Positions 33,039-43,711 of a DNA stretch of 64,000 nucleotides are shown here, in pieces. Origin of the DNA: an uncultured Oscillospiraceae bacterium (GTDB lineage Bacteria > Bacillota > Clostridia > Oscillospirales > Oscillospiraceae); the NCBI GenBank assembly GCA_947624985.1, contig CANQMO010000013.1:19990-83989 (forward strand), read 5' to 3'. Numbering within the stretch: position 1 is the stretch's first letter; each line of letters opens with the position of its first letter. The notes beneath the pieces are model-generated. The model made no database searches and had not been told where the DNA came from. It worked only from the letters and a program-made list of their open reading frames with translations. A program made the position numbers and the translations under genes.

Positions 33039-34235
33039 ATGGTGAAATACGCGATCCTGGGCTTCGGCACCGTGGGAGGCGGTCTGGCGGAGGTCATGCG
33101 CGAGCAGCATGACCGGCTCTCCGCCGCCGCCGGCGAGGCGCTGGAGCTGGGCTATATCCTCGTCCGGCGGGACATGCCGGACAGCCCTTGGGCGGACAAG
33201 CTGGTCCTGGACTTCTCCGTCATCGAGAACGATCCGGACGTGGCCGTGGTGGCGGAGGTCATCGGCGGCGTGGGCGCGGCCTACGAGTACTCCCGCCGGG
33301 CCATCCTGGCCGGCAAGAGCGTGGTCTCCAGCAACAAGGAGCTAGTGGCCGTCCACGGCAGGGAACTGGCGGCGCTGGCCCGGGAGCACCGGGTGAGCTA
33401 CCTGTTCGAGGGCAGCGTGGGCGGGGGCATCCCCCTGCTGCGGCCTATGGTCCGGTGCCTGGCCGCCAACCGTATCGACGAGGTGTACGGCATTTTGAAC
33501 GGCACCACGAACTATATCCTCACCGCCATGGACACCCAGGGCCGGGACTTTGCGGACGTGCTGGCGGAGGCCCAGGCCCTGGGCTACGCGGAGGCGGACC
33601 CCACCGCGGACGTGGAGGGCGTGGACGCCTGCCGCAAGACCGCCATCCTGGCGGATCTGGCCTTTGGCTACAATATGGACCCGGCCCGGATACCCACCAC
33701 AGGTATCACGGCCCTGACGGCGGCGGATCTGGAGCTGGCCCGGACCCTGGGCTACACGGTGAAGCTACTGGGCCGGGCCATGCGCACCGAGGGCGGCTGC
33801 CGGGCCTTCGTGGCGCCCCACCTCATCCCCCTGGAGCACACCCTCGCCTCCATCGGCGGCGTGATGAACGCCTGTACCGTCCGGGGCAGCGCCGTGGGCG
33901 ACGTGATCTTCTGCGGGGCCGGGGCGGGCCGCTACCCCACGGCCAGCGCCGTGGCGGCGGACGTGGCCGACGCGGTCCGGCACCGGGGCGAGCCCATGAT
34001 CCCGGATCTGGGCCAGCCCGGCGGCAAGCTGGCGCCGGAGGCGGATCTGGTCTCCCCCTGGTACGTCCGGGCCGACGCCCGGCCGGAGGAGGTCGGCAGC
34101 GTCTTTCCGGGCGCAAAGCCCGTGTACGGCTCCACCATGGAGTGCGCCTTCATCACCGCGCCTATGGACCGGCGGGCCCTTCAGTCCCGGCTGGTCACGC
34201 TGGGGGGCAGAGCCGCCTGGCGGGTACTGGCATAG
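33039..34235 (+). CDS. hom: Homoserine dehydrogenase with shortened ACT tail
   Basis: 398 residues. The N-terminal NAD(P) domain begins VKYAILGFGTVGGG. The catalytic domain has SNKELVAVHG, GGGIPLLRPM, GILNGTTNYIL and GYAEADPTADVEGVDACRK. It reduces aspartate semialdehyde to homoserine, the branch to threonine and methionine. After the catalytic domain only ~45 residues remain (SPWYVRAD... ECAFITAP), a truncated ACT-like tail compared with the ~80 residues of Bacillus-type Hom. The separate upstream ACT protein might supply regulation. Second gene of the operon, 12 nt after the first. Confidence 0.95.
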   Translation: MVKYAILGFGTVGGGLAEVMREQHDRLSAAAGEALELGYILVRRDMPDSPWADKLVLDFSVIENDPDVAVVAEVIGGVGAAYEYSRRAILAGKSVVSSNKELVAVHGRELAALAREHRVSYLFEGSVGGGIPLLRPMVRCLAANRIDEVYGILNGTTNYILTAMDTQGRDFADVLAEAQALGYAEADPTADVEGVDACRKTAILADLAFGYNMDPARIPTTGITALTAADLELARTLGYTVKLLGRAMRTEGGCRAFVAPHLIPLEHTLASIGGVMNACTVRGSAVGDVIFCGAGAGRYPTASAVAADVADAVRHRGEPMIPDLGQPGGKLAPEADLVSPWYVRADARPEEVGSVFPGAKPVYGSTMECAFITAPMDRRALQSRLVTLGGRAAWRVLA

Positions 34236-34287
34236 AATGGAGCGCATGGGCGCAGCCCAAAGTGATTTGTAAGGAGACCTGATCGAT

Positions 34288-35496
34288 ATGCTGATCGTGC
34301 AGAAATACGGCGGCTCCTCCGTGGCGGACGGGTCCCGTATCCGGAACGTGGCGGGGATCATCGCGGAGAATTACTCCTGCGGCCACGATATGGTGGTGGT
34401 CCTGTCCGCCCAGGGGGACACCACCGACGAGCTTTTGGAAAAGGCCGCGGAACTGAACCCGTCCCCTTCCCGGCGGGAGCTCGACATGCTCCTGGCCACC
34501 GGGGAGCAGCAGTCCATCGCCCTGATGGCCATGTGTCTGGAGAGCATGGGGCTGCCGGCAGTATCCCTGACCGGATGGCAGGCCGGCGTGCGCACCAACG
34601 CCGAGTACGGCGTCGCCCGCATACGCCGGGTGGATACGGAGCGGCTGCGCCGGGAGCTGGACAAAAAGCGCATCGTGCTGGTGGCCGGGTTCCAGGGAGT
34701 GAACAAATTCGACGACTACACCACCCTGGGCCGGGGCGGCAGCGACACCACGGCCGTGGCTCTGGCCGCGGCGCTCCACGCGGACCGGTGCCAGATATTC
34801 ACCGATGTGGAGGGGGTCTATACCGCCGATCCCCGAAAGGTGCCCGGGGCCCGGAAGCTGGACGAGATCACCTACGACGAGATGCTGGAGCTGGCCTCCA
34901 TGGGCGCGCAGGTGCTGATGAACCGCTCCGTGCAGATGGCAAAGCGCTACGGGGTGGAACTGGAGGTGCTCTCCTCGCTGGTGAGAGCGCCCGGTACGAA
35001 AGTGAAGGAGGTCACCAGGACCATGGAAGAAATGAAGATCACCGGTATCGCCAAGGACGAGAACGTGGCCCGGCTCACCGTCGCGGGCGTGGCGGATAAG
35101 CCCGGCGTCGCCTTCCGGCTGCTCAACACCGTGGCCAAAGCGGGCGTGGACGTTGACATGATCATCCAGGCCAACGGCCGGGAAGACACCAACGACATCA
35201 GCTTCGTGGTGGCCCAGGACCACGCGGCCATGGCGTACGACGCCCTTATGGCGCGGCAGAGCGCCATCGGCTTCGACCACATCTCCGTGGACAGGGACAT
35301 CGCCAAGGTCAGCGTGGTGGGCGCGGGCATGATGAGCTCATCCTCCATCGCGGCGGTGGTGTTCGAGGCCTTCAACGACGAGCACATCAACATCCAGATG
35401 ATCAACACCAGCGAGATCAAGATCTCCTGCGTCATCGACGCTGCCAGCGCGGACCGGGCCGTGAAGGCCATACACCGGAAGTTTTTTGAGGTCTGA
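34288..35496 (+). CDS. lysC: Aspartate kinase
   Basis: 402 residues. The amino-acid kinase domain starts with VQKYGGSSVADG (residues 4-15) and has RGGSDTTAVALAAAL and FTDVEGVYTADPR. Two C-terminal ACT domains lie about 260-330 and 340-402 and bind the feedback inhibitor (lysine and/or threonine). It phosphorylates aspartate at the head of the lysine, threonine and methionine pathways. Ribosome site AAGGAGACCTGATCGAT-ATG. Being in one operon with hom points to threonine/methionine supply. Confidence 0.96.
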   Translation: MLIVQKYGGSSVADGSRIRNVAGIIAENYSCGHDMVVVLSAQGDTTDELLEKAAELNPSPSRRELDMLLATGEQQSIALMAMCLESMGLPAVSLTGWQAGVRTNAEYGVARIRRVDTERLRRELDKKRIVLVAGFQGVNKFDDYTTLGRGGSDTTAVALAAALHADRCQIFTDVEGVYTADPRKVPGARKLDEITYDEMLELASMGAQVLMNRSVQMAKRYGVELEVLSSLVRAPGTKVKEVTRTMEEMKITGIAKDENVARLTVAGVADKPGVAFRLLNTVAKAGVDVDMIIQANGREDTNDISFVVAQDHAAMAYDALMARQSAIGFDHISVDRDIAKVSVVGAGMMSSSSIAAVVFEAFNDEHINIQMINTSEIKISCVIDAASADRAVKAIHRKFFEV

Positions 35497-35524
35497 GCGG
35501 GCGCAAATAAAGCGGGAACGTTTT

Positions 35525-35980
35525 TCAGGGGACGGTCCGTATATCCTGGAAAAAGTCCCGCAAAAGCCCGGCGCATTCCGACCCCAGCACGCCGCCGTAG
35601 ATGGCGGGCTTAAAGCCATAGCGCTCCTCAAAAAGGTTGATGACGCTGCCGCAGGAGCCGGTGACCGGCTCTTTGGCCCCGTATACTACCGTGGGTATCC
35701 GGGCGTTCAATATGGCCCCCGCGCACATGGGGCAGGGCTCCAGGGTCACATAGAGGGCGCAGCCCTCCAGCCGCCAGGAGTCCACCGCGGCACAGGCGGC
35801 CTCGATGGCCTCGACCTCCGCGTGGCGGACGGCGCTTTGCCGCGCCTCCCGCCGGTTCCGGCCCCGGCCGATCACCTCTCCGGCGGCGCTCACCACCACG
35901 CAGCCCACCGGCACATCCCCGGTCCCGACGGCCTTTTCCGCCTCCGCCAGGGCCAGGCGCATATAGTCCTCCCGGTCCAT
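35525..35980 (-). CDS. tadA: tRNA-specific adenosine deaminase TadA
   Basis: 151 residues, CDA fold. Zinc and catalytic motifs are HAEVEAI and LEPCPMCAGAI. It deaminates A34 to inosine in tRNA-Arg(ACG). ATG at 35980 is chosen because GAGGTGAGG lies just upstream; an in-frame GTG at 35989 falls within that site. The gene is convergent with lysC (28-nt gap without an obvious strong terminator). The SRP RNA and dnaX that flank tadA in many Firmicutes are not here. Confidence 0.95.
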   Translation of the reverse strand: MDREDYMRLALAEAEKAVGTGDVPVGCVVVSAAGEVIGRGRNRREARQSAVRHAEVEAIEAACAAVDSWRLEGCALYVTLEPCPMCAGAILNARIPTVVYGAKEPVTGSCGSVINLFEERYGFKPAIYGGVLGSECAGLLRDFFQDIRTVP

Positions 35981-36007
35981 TTGCCTCACCTCGGGGATAT
36001 TATGGCA

Positions 36008-36039
36008 TAAAAAGAGAGCGCCCGCAAGTGCGGGCGCTC
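36008..36039 (-). terminator. Terminator of pta
   Basis: A perfect 10-bp stem GAGCGCCCGC/GCGGGCGCTC with an AAGT loop. On the minus strand it is followed by CTTTTTATG, ~30 nt beyond the pta stop. Confidence 0.85.
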
Positions 36040-36068
36040 CGCCTGTATTTTACCGTGCGCCGACGCTG

Positions 36069-37058
36069 TTATGACATATTGGCCTGTGCGGCGGTGATGA
36101 TAGCCATGGAGTAGACTTCCTCGGCGTTGCAGCCACGGCTGAGGTCGTTGATGGGGGCGTTCAGGCCACGTAGGATGGGGCCGTATGCCTCGAAGCCGCC
36201 CAGCCGCTGGGCGATCTTATAGCCGATGTTGCCGGCGTTGATGTCCGGGAAGATGAAAGTGTTGGCGTAGCCCGCCACCTTGTCCTCGGGGCATTTGGTC
36301 TCCGCCACGATGGGGCTCACCGCCGCGTCGAACTGAAGCTCGCCGGTGATGGGCACCGTGGGCATCATGGACTTGACCCGCTGGGCGGCGTTGCGCATCC
36401 GGTCCACGTCCTCGCCGGCGCCGGAGCCGAAGGTGGAGTAGCTCAAAAAGGCCACCTTGGGGTCCACGCCGAACATGCGGGCGCACTTGATGGTCTCGGT
36501 GGCGATCTCCACCAGATCGTCCTCGCTGGGATGGATGTTGATGGCGCAGTCGCCCATGGCCAGCACCGTGCTGTCGCCGGTGGCGGAGGGATGGACCATG
36601 ATGAAGCAGGAGGAGACGATCCTGTTCTCCGGCCGGGTCTTGATCAGCTGAAGGGCCGGACGGACCGTGTCCGCCGTGGAGTATGTAGCGCCGCCCAGCA
36701 GGGCGTCCGCCTGGCCGGTGGCCACCAGCATGGTGCCGAAGTAGTTCCTGTGGGTCAGGGCCTCCGCGCACTGCTCACGGGTCATCTTGCCTTTGCGCAG
36801 CTCCGCCATCTTGTCCACCATCATGTCCATGTCCCGGTATTCCTTCGGGTCGATGATCGTGGCGCCGCGGATGTTGTAGCCGGCCCGCTGCGCGGCGGTG
36901 AGGATCTCGATCTCATTGCCCATCAGGATGGGGGTCAGAAACGTGCCGGACAGAAGCCGGGCGGCGGCCTCCAGGATACGGGGGTCGTTGCCCTCCGTGA
37001 ATACGATCTTCCGGGGACGCGCCCGCAGGGAATCGATCAGTTTTTGAAAAGTAAACAC
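36069..37058 (-). CDS. pta: Phosphate acetyltransferase (GTG start)
   Basis: 329 residues, the short single-domain Pta. Features include VFTEGNDPRILEAA near the N-terminus, a DALLGGATYSTADTVRPALQ motif, MVHPSATGDSTVLAMGDCAIN and a C-terminal PINDLSRGCNAEEVYSMAIITAAQ. It interconverts acetyl-CoA and acetyl phosphate, feeding substrate-level ATP formation through acetate kinase. The GTG at 37058 has AGGAGGAGAGCC directly upstream. The reading frame is open further upstream to 37136, but that part lacks a start signal. No ackA neighbour. Confidence 0.95.
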   Translation of the reverse strand: MFTFQKLIDSLRARPRKIVFTEGNDPRILEAAARLLSGTFLTPILMGNEIEILTAAQRAGYNIRGATIIDPKEYRDMDMMVDKMAELRKGKMTREQCAEALTHRNYFGTMLVATGQADALLGGATYSTADTVRPALQLIKTRPENRIVSSCFIMVHPSATGDSTVLAMGDCAINIHPSEDDLVEIATETIKCARMFGVDPKVAFLSYSTFGSGAGEDVDRMRNAAQRVKSMMPTVPITGELQFDAAVSPIVAETKCPEDKVAGYANTFIFPDINAGNIGYKIAQRLGGFEAYGPILRGLNAPINDLSRGCNAEEVYSMAIITAAQANMS

Positions 37059-37162
37059 GGCTCTCCTCCTATCAAAATCGCTGGAATTTACGACCAATTT
37101 CCGGTACACTTGCGTCGTTTTAAACAATGATAGCACGGGCGTATGGAAATTTCAAGTTTCTG

Positions 37163-37191
37163 TTTACAAATTCAGGTCCTTCGTTTATAAT
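37163..37191 (+). promoter_or_regulatory. Promoter of the XRE-lepA operon
   Basis: TTTACA (37163-37168) and perfect TATAAT (37186-37191) at 17-nt spacing, ~38 nt before the ATG. Confidence 0.75.
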
Positions 37192-37228
37192 ACTTAAAGT
37201 TATCACCATCGGGAGAGAGGAACTGCCC

Positions 37229-37524
37229 ATGCAAGATCAGCAATTTTGCGCGAACCTGTCCCGCCTGCGGCGGGAAAAGGGCGTCAGCCAGCGGAAAGCG
37301 GCGTCGGACCTGCACATATCCCAGGCCCTTCTCAGCCACTATGAGAACGGCGCCCGGGAGCCGGGACTGGCCTTTGTGTGCCGGGCGTGTGATTACTACG
37401 GCGTTACGGCGGACTTTCTGCTGGGCCGCACCGGGGAACGGTCGGAGACGCGGCCCGGCCCGGACACCTTCCGGCAGCTGGCCAGCCAGCTGCGCCAGAT
37501 CGCCGAGCAGGCGGAGCGCTATAT

Positions 37525-37528
<4 letters not shown>
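37229..37528 (+). CDS. Small XRE-family regulator coupled to lepA
   Basis: 99 residues. The Cro/C1-type HTH covers about 6-62 ([29 protein letters not shown], then [15 protein letters not shown]). A short helical tail follows ([18 protein letters not shown]), probably for dimerisation. Ribosome site GAGAGGAACTGCCC-ATG. Its stop overlaps the lepA start (ATGA), so lepA translation depends on it. No toxin partner is present. Whether it regulates its own promoter or lepA is unknown. Confidence 0.88.
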
Positions 37529-39312
<1,784 letters not shown>

Positions 39313-39323
39313 ACGAAACACAG

Positions 39324-39361
39324 GCGCAAGCGCCGCCCATCCGGGCGGCGCTTGCGCTTTT
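39324..39361 (+). terminator. Terminator of lepA (convergent with the foldase gene)
   Basis: A perfect 14-bp stem GCGCAAGCGCCGCC (39324-39337) with 39344-39357, followed by TTTT. The foldase stop lies at 39368, so the hairpin may act on both strands. Confidence 0.85.
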
Positions 39362-39367
39362 CATGCG

Positions 39368-40735
39368 TTATTGGCCAAAGATCTCCCCGATATCCACGGT
39401 CTCGAAATCACCGTTCCACACGATGTCCGCCTGGTCGGTGACGGACTGGAGCTTATCAAGGAAAGCCTCGTGGGCGGCGGAGATACGCAGCGGCGCGGAG
39501 GAGCCGCCGGCGGCCGTGAACGTGCCGTCCGGATCGATGGGCAGGCGCAGGATGATGTGATAGCCGTAATCGGACTGGACCGGCTCGGACAGACCGTACT
39601 CCTCCAGGGAGCTCGTGGTCACCTCAAAGACCGGCACCATCACCCCGGAGGCGAACTGATACCCGTCCGGATTGGCGGCCAGACCCGTATCCTCGGAGTT
39701 CTCGTTCATGAGCTGATCGAAAAGGGCCTCCAGCTCCTTCGGGTCGTCCTGGACCGCGGCAAGCTGCTCATAGAGGGCGTCGGCCTTGGCCTTCTTCTCT
39801 TCGATCTCCTCGTCGCTGAGGTCCTCGCCGGTGGAGGCGTCAACGGTCATGAGCAGGATGTGCTTGCAGGCCATCAGCCCCTGCTCCTCGGCGTACCGCA
39901 GGGTGTTCATGTCGGAATAGTCCGCGCCGTCTTTGCCGTAGAGCTTCGTAAAGAGCTTTTCCGAGAGGATATTGACGCCGCTCATCCGGTCAAAGAGGGC
40001 CCGATCGATGAACTGGCCGTCCAGATACTCCTCATAGGCGGCGGTCTCCTCCTCGGTGCAGGCGCCGTCTCCGTCGCCGTAGTTGTCGGCGGCGTCCTCA
40101 AAGGCGGCCAGCACCTCCGCCTGGTCGTCCTCGTCCAGGGTCACGTCCTCCCGGGCGGCCAGCGCCTCCAGCGAGCGGTACAGGAACATGTCCTGCTGGG
40201 CGCTGGAAAGCACCAGCTCGGCATTGGTCCGCGTCCCGTCCAGGTCGTTGCTGTCCCAGCCGGTAAAGGGCGCGCCCATGGCACGCAGGTACTGGACGTA
40301 CCCGGCGTAGTAATTCAGAGAGTAGTAGTACTCCCGCCAGGTGACGTCGTCCCCGTCGTAGGTGGCCACCACCGCGTCCGGCTCATAGGCGGCGTAGCCC
40401 AGGCCCGGATCGGGGGTGGGGGTGGGCTCGGCGTCCCCGGCGTCCTCCGGGTCCTCCGTGTCCGCCGTGTCGGTCTCATCAGGCGTGTCGGCGTCATCCG
40501 CTGTGTCGGTCTCATCAGGTGTGTCGGCGTCATCCGCCGCGTCAGTGTCGTCCGGCGCGTCAGTGTCGTCCGGCGCGTCAGTGTCGTCCGGCGGTTCGGT
40601 CTCGTCCGCCGCGTCGGTCTGCCGGGTCTCCGGGGCGTCTTCCTCATACTGGCCGATGGGGCTGCCGCCGCAGCCGGCCAGAAGCGTGAACATCACGCCA
40701 AGGCACAGTATAATGGCCAAAAGCTTTCTGGTCAT
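39368..40735 (-). CDS. PrsA/SurA-like peptidyl-prolyl isomerase lipoprotein
   Basis: 455 residues. A lipoprotein signal peptide ends in the lipobox LLAGC (Cys21). Then comes an acidic Asp/Thr/Pro low-complexity tether (about 35-110), a helical SurA-N-like region (about 120-280, VTWREYYYSLNYYAGY) and a parvulin-type domain (about 288-405: CKHILLMTVD and QSDYGYHIILRLP). It folds exported proteins between membrane and wall. The tether probably spans the thick wall region. Ribosome site AAAGGAGACGCCC-ATG. Convergent with lepA. Confidence 0.9.
   Translation of the reverse strand: MTRKLLAIILCLGVMFTLLAGCGGSPIGQYEEDAPETRQTDAADETEPPDDTDAPDDTDAPDDTDAADDADTPDETDTADDADTPDETDTADTEDPEDAGDAEPTPTPDPGLGYAAYEPDAVVATYDGDDVTWREYYYSLNYYAGYVQYLRAMGAPFTGWDSNDLDGTRTNAELVLSSAQQDMFLYRSLEALAAREDVTLDEDDQAEVLAAFEDAADNYGDGDGACTEEETAAYEEYLDGQFIDRALFDRMSGVNILSEKLFTKLYGKDGADYSDMNTLRYAEEQGLMACKHILLMTVDASTGEDLSDEEIEEKKAKADALYEQLAAVQDDPKELEALFDQLMNENSEDTGLAANPDGYQFASGVMVPVFEVTTSSLEEYGLSEPVQSDYGYHIILRLPIDPDGTFTAAGGSSAPLRISAAHEAFLDKLQSVTDQADIVWNGDFETVDIGEIFGQ
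40449..40610 (-). repeat. Tandem repeats encoding the Asp/Thr-rich tether
   Basis: Imperfect tandem units of 15 and 30-33 nt within the foldase gene encode D-D-T-D-A-P and D-D-A-D-T-P-D-E-T-D-T-A repeats. Three almost identical units (GTCAGTGTCGTCCGGC type on the plus strand, ~40541-40588) suggest recent slippage. Unit number probably varies between strains. Confidence 0.75.
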
Positions 40736-40816
40736 GGGCGTCTCCTTTGCAGAATGATACGGTCAAGTCTGACCAGACAGCAGTATAGCACGTTTTTCTC
40801 CGGGCCACAAGCGCCC

Positions 40817-40845
40817 TTGACGGGAAATGGCGGGGGTGATAGAAT
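40817..40845 (+). promoter_or_regulatory. Promoter of trkA-trkH
   Basis: TTGACG (40817-40822) and TAGAAT (40840-40845) at 17-nt spacing, ~50 nt before the trkA ATG. Confidence 0.7.
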
Positions 40846-40895
40846 CAATAAAGTATAGTATTTGTGGTAATTTGGCCTTTTTACGGGAGGGGCTT

Positions 40896-42254
40896 ATGAA
40901 TATCATCGTTGTGGGCGCGGGCAAGATCGGCTTTACGCTGACCCAGTATCTGACGCATGAGGGGCATGACGTGACGGTCATCGACCGGAACCCGGAAAGG
41001 ATCAGTCTGGTGAACACCACGCTGGACGCCATATCCATCTCCGGGGCGGTGGACATCGAGCTTTTGAAGCTGGCCGGGGTAGGTTCGGCGGACCTGCTCA
41101 TCGCCGCCACCAATTCCGACGAATCCAATATCCTGTGCTGCATGATGGGCCGGAAGCTGGGCGTGAAGCACACCATCGCCCGGGTCCGTCAGCAGGACCA
41201 CTATAACGCGGTAATGCTGCTGCGGGACGAGCTTGGCCTGTCGCTGACCATCAACCCGGAGCACGACGCCGCCCGGGAGATCAGCCGGGTGCTGCGCTTC
41301 CCGTCGGCGGCGAAGGTGGAGCCCTTCGCCAAGGGGCAGGCGGAGCTGGTGGAGTTCAAGCTCCGGGAGGAGAACCCTCTGTGCGGCCTGACGCTGAAGA
41401 ATTTCCACGGCAAGTTCGGCCGTGGCACGCTGATCTGCGCCGTCCGCCGGGGCGAGCAGGTGCACATCCCCGGCGGCGATTTCGTCCTCCAGGCGGGGGA
41501 CAGCGTGAGCGTGGTGGGCGCGCCCAAGCACATCCATGCCCTGTTCAAGGACCTGGCCATCTTCAAAAAGAGCGCCAGGGACGTGATGATCGTGGGCGGC
41601 GGACAGGTGGGCGTCTATCTGGGCCAACAGCTTCTGGGCATGGGCATACGGGTCAAGCTGGTGGAGAAAGACCCGGCGAAGTGCCGGACCATCAAGGACC
41701 TGCTGCCCAAGGCGGAGGTCATATGCGCAGACGGCTCCCGCCCGGACGTGCTGGAAGAGGAGGGCCTGCGAGACACGGACGCGCTGGTGGCCATCACCGG
41801 CACGGACGAGATCAATATCATTCTGGGCGCCTACGCCCGGAGCGCGGGCGTGGAGAAGGCCGTGGCCAAGGTCAACGAGGACCATCTGATAAATCTGGCC
41901 ACCTCCTTCGGGCTGGAGGAGCCGGTCCAGCCCCGGTTCATCACCGCACAGCAGGTGCTCCAGTATGTGCGCAGCATGGAAAACGCCAGCTCCAGCAGCG
42001 GCGTGGAAATGCTCCGGCGCATTCTGGACGGCAAGCTGGAGGTACTGGAGTTCCGGGCGGGCGTGTCCAGCCCCTGCGTGGGCGTGCCTCTGCGCGACCT
42101 GCCCACCAGACAGGACGTGCTGGTGGCCGCCATCATCCGGGACGGCAAGTGCCTCATCCCCGGCGGCAGCGATGAGATCTGGGCCGGAGACAGCGTGCTG
42201 GCCGTCACTACCCGGCGGGGCATGACCCGGCTGGAAGATATTTTGAGAGGGTGA
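40896..42254 (+). CDS. trkA: Trk potassium uptake regulator TrkA
   Basis: 452 residues with two tandem RCK units. Each RCK-N has a Rossmann dinucleotide motif (VVGAGKIG at residues 4-11; IVGGGQVG near 232), each followed by an RCK-C subdomain. The soluble ring gates the TrkH channel in response to nucleotides. Start MNIIVVGAG follows GGGAGGGGCTT; the frame is open further upstream but without a start signal. trkH begins 4 nt after the stop. Confidence 0.96.
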   Translation: MNIIVVGAGKIGFTLTQYLTHEGHDVTVIDRNPERISLVNTTLDAISISGAVDIELLKLAGVGSADLLIAATNSDESNILCCMMGRKLGVKHTIARVRQQDHYNAVMLLRDELGLSLTINPEHDAAREISRVLRFPSAAKVEPFAKGQAELVEFKLREENPLCGLTLKNFHGKFGRGTLICAVRRGEQVHIPGGDFVLQAGDSVSVVGAPKHIHALFKDLAIFKKSARDVMIVGGGQVGVYLGQQLLGMGIRVKLVEKDPAKCRTIKDLLPKAEVICADGSRPDVLEEEGLRDTDALVAITGTDEINIILGAYARSAGVEKAVAKVNEDHLINLATSFGLEEPVQPRFITAQQVLQYVRSMENASSSSGVEMLRRILDGKLEVLEFRAGVSSPCVGVPLRDLPTRQDVLVAAIIRDGKCLIPGGSDEIWAGDSVLAVTTRRGMTRLEDILRG

Positions 42255-42258
42255 GAAC

Positions 42259-43707
42259 GTGAATCACCGGATCATTCTGAATATCCTGGGCCGCGTGCTC
42301 ACCATCGAGGCGGGACTGCTGGCGGCGCCGCTGCTCGTGGCGGGCCTGTACGGGGAGAGCCTGCGGCCCTTCCTGTGGACCATCGTTCTGGCCGTGGCCA
42401 TCGGCGGGGCGTTCATGCTTCTGGGCAGAAAAAAAGCGGGCACGCTCCACCCCCGGGAGGGGTTCGTGTCCGTGACCCTCAGCTGGGTGGTCATCTCCCT
42501 GGTGGGGGCGCTGCCCTTCGTGTTCTCCGGCGCCATCCCCAATTATATCAGCGCCCTTTTTGAGATCGTCTCCGGCTTCACCACCACCGGCGCTTCCGTG
42601 CTGACCGAGGTGGAGAGCGTGCCCAAGGGCGTCCTGTTCTGGCGCAGCTTCTCCCACTTCATCGGCGGCATGGGCGTGCTGGTGTTCATGATGGCGATCC
42701 TGCCCACGGACGACGAGCACTCCATGCACCTTCTCCGCGCGGAGGTGCCCGGTCCGGTGAAGGGCAAGCTGATGCCCCGGATGCGGGACACCGCCCGGAC
42801 GCTGTACGTCATCTACCTGGTCATGACGCTGGTGGAGATCGTGCTGCTGATGTGCGGCGGACTGGGCTGGTTCGACGCGCTGACCACCGCCTTCGGCACG
42901 GCCGGTACCGGCGGCTTCGGGGTGCGAAACGCGAGCATAGGCGCCTATAACAGCGCCTATGTGGACATCGTGGTCGGTGTGTTCATGGTCCTTTTCGGAG
43001 TGAACTTCAACCTGTATTATATCGTTTTGGTCAAACGGTCCATCCGGGGGCTGAAAAGCCAGGAGCTGGGCCTTTACCTGCTGGTCATCGCGCTGGCCAC
43101 GGTCACCATCGCCCTGAACATCCTGAACCAGTACGAGAGCTTTCTGGAGGCCATGCGGTATTCCTTTTTCCAGGTGTCCAGTATCATCACCACCACGGGC
43201 TTCGCCACGGCGGACTTCAACGTCTGGCCCAGCTACTCCCGGGCGCTGCTGGTGCTGCTGATGCTGATGGGCGCCTGCGCCGGCAGCACTGGCGGCGGCA
43301 CCAAGGTGGCCCGGCTCGTGATCGTGCTCAAAGCGATATGGGCCGAGATCCGTAAGCTGCTCTCTCCCCGGTCGGTGGACCGGGTGACGCTGGACGGGGA
43401 GCGGCTGGACGACGACGCCATCCACAACACCATGGTCTATTATATGCTCTATGCCCTGTTCGCGCTGGGGGCGTTTTTGCTGCTGACGGTGGAGGGCCAC
43501 GATTTGGAGACAACCTTCACCAGCGTGGTGAGCTGCCTTTCCAATATCGGCCCCGGCCTGAACATGGTGGGCCCCACGGGGAATTTCGCCTTCTGGAGCG
43601 CGCCGTCCAAGCTGATACTCAGCCTGTGCATGCTCTTGGGGCGGCTGGAGATATTCCCCGTGCTGACCCTGTTTGCCAGCGGGGTGCACGCCCGCCGGAA
43701 GGGGTGA
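42259..43707 (+). CDS. trkH: Trk potassium uptake protein TrkH (GTG start)
   Basis: 482 residues with four M1-P-M2 repeats. Selectivity-filter-like loops include GFTTTGASVL, GTAGTGGFGV, ITTTGFATADF and SNIGPGLNMVG. It forms the ion path for K+ uptake with TrkA. The GTG at 42259 has GAGAGGGTGAGAAC upstream, overlapping the trkA stop region. Convergent with galM with a 4-nt gap and no terminator between. Confidence 0.96.
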   Translation: MNHRIILNILGRVLTIEAGLLAAPLLVAGLYGESLRPFLWTIVLAVAIGGAFMLLGRKKAGTLHPREGFVSVTLSWVVISLVGALPFVFSGAIPNYISALFEIVSGFTTTGASVLTEVESVPKGVLFWRSFSHFIGGMGVLVFMMAILPTDDEHSMHLLRAEVPGPVKGKLMPRMRDTARTLYVIYLVMTLVEIVLLMCGGLGWFDALTTAFGTAGTGGFGVRNASIGAYNSAYVDIVVGVFMVLFGVNFNLYYIVLVKRSIRGLKSQELGLYLLVIALATVTIALNILNQYESFLEAMRYSFFQVSSIITTTGFATADFNVWPSYSRALLVLLMLMGACAGSTGGGTKVARLVIVLKAIWAEIRKLLSPRSVDRVTLDGERLDDDAIHNTMVYYMLYALFALGAFLLLTVEGHDLETTFTSVVSCLSNIGPGLNMVGPTGNFAFWSAPSKLILSLCMLLGRLEIFPVLTLFASGVHARRKG

Positions 43708-43711
43708 CCGG

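Noticed and set aside
35497..35524. SRP RNA gene near tadA
   Set aside because: The gap on the lysC side is only 28 nt and the gap on the pta side is filled by a terminator; neither can hold the RNA.
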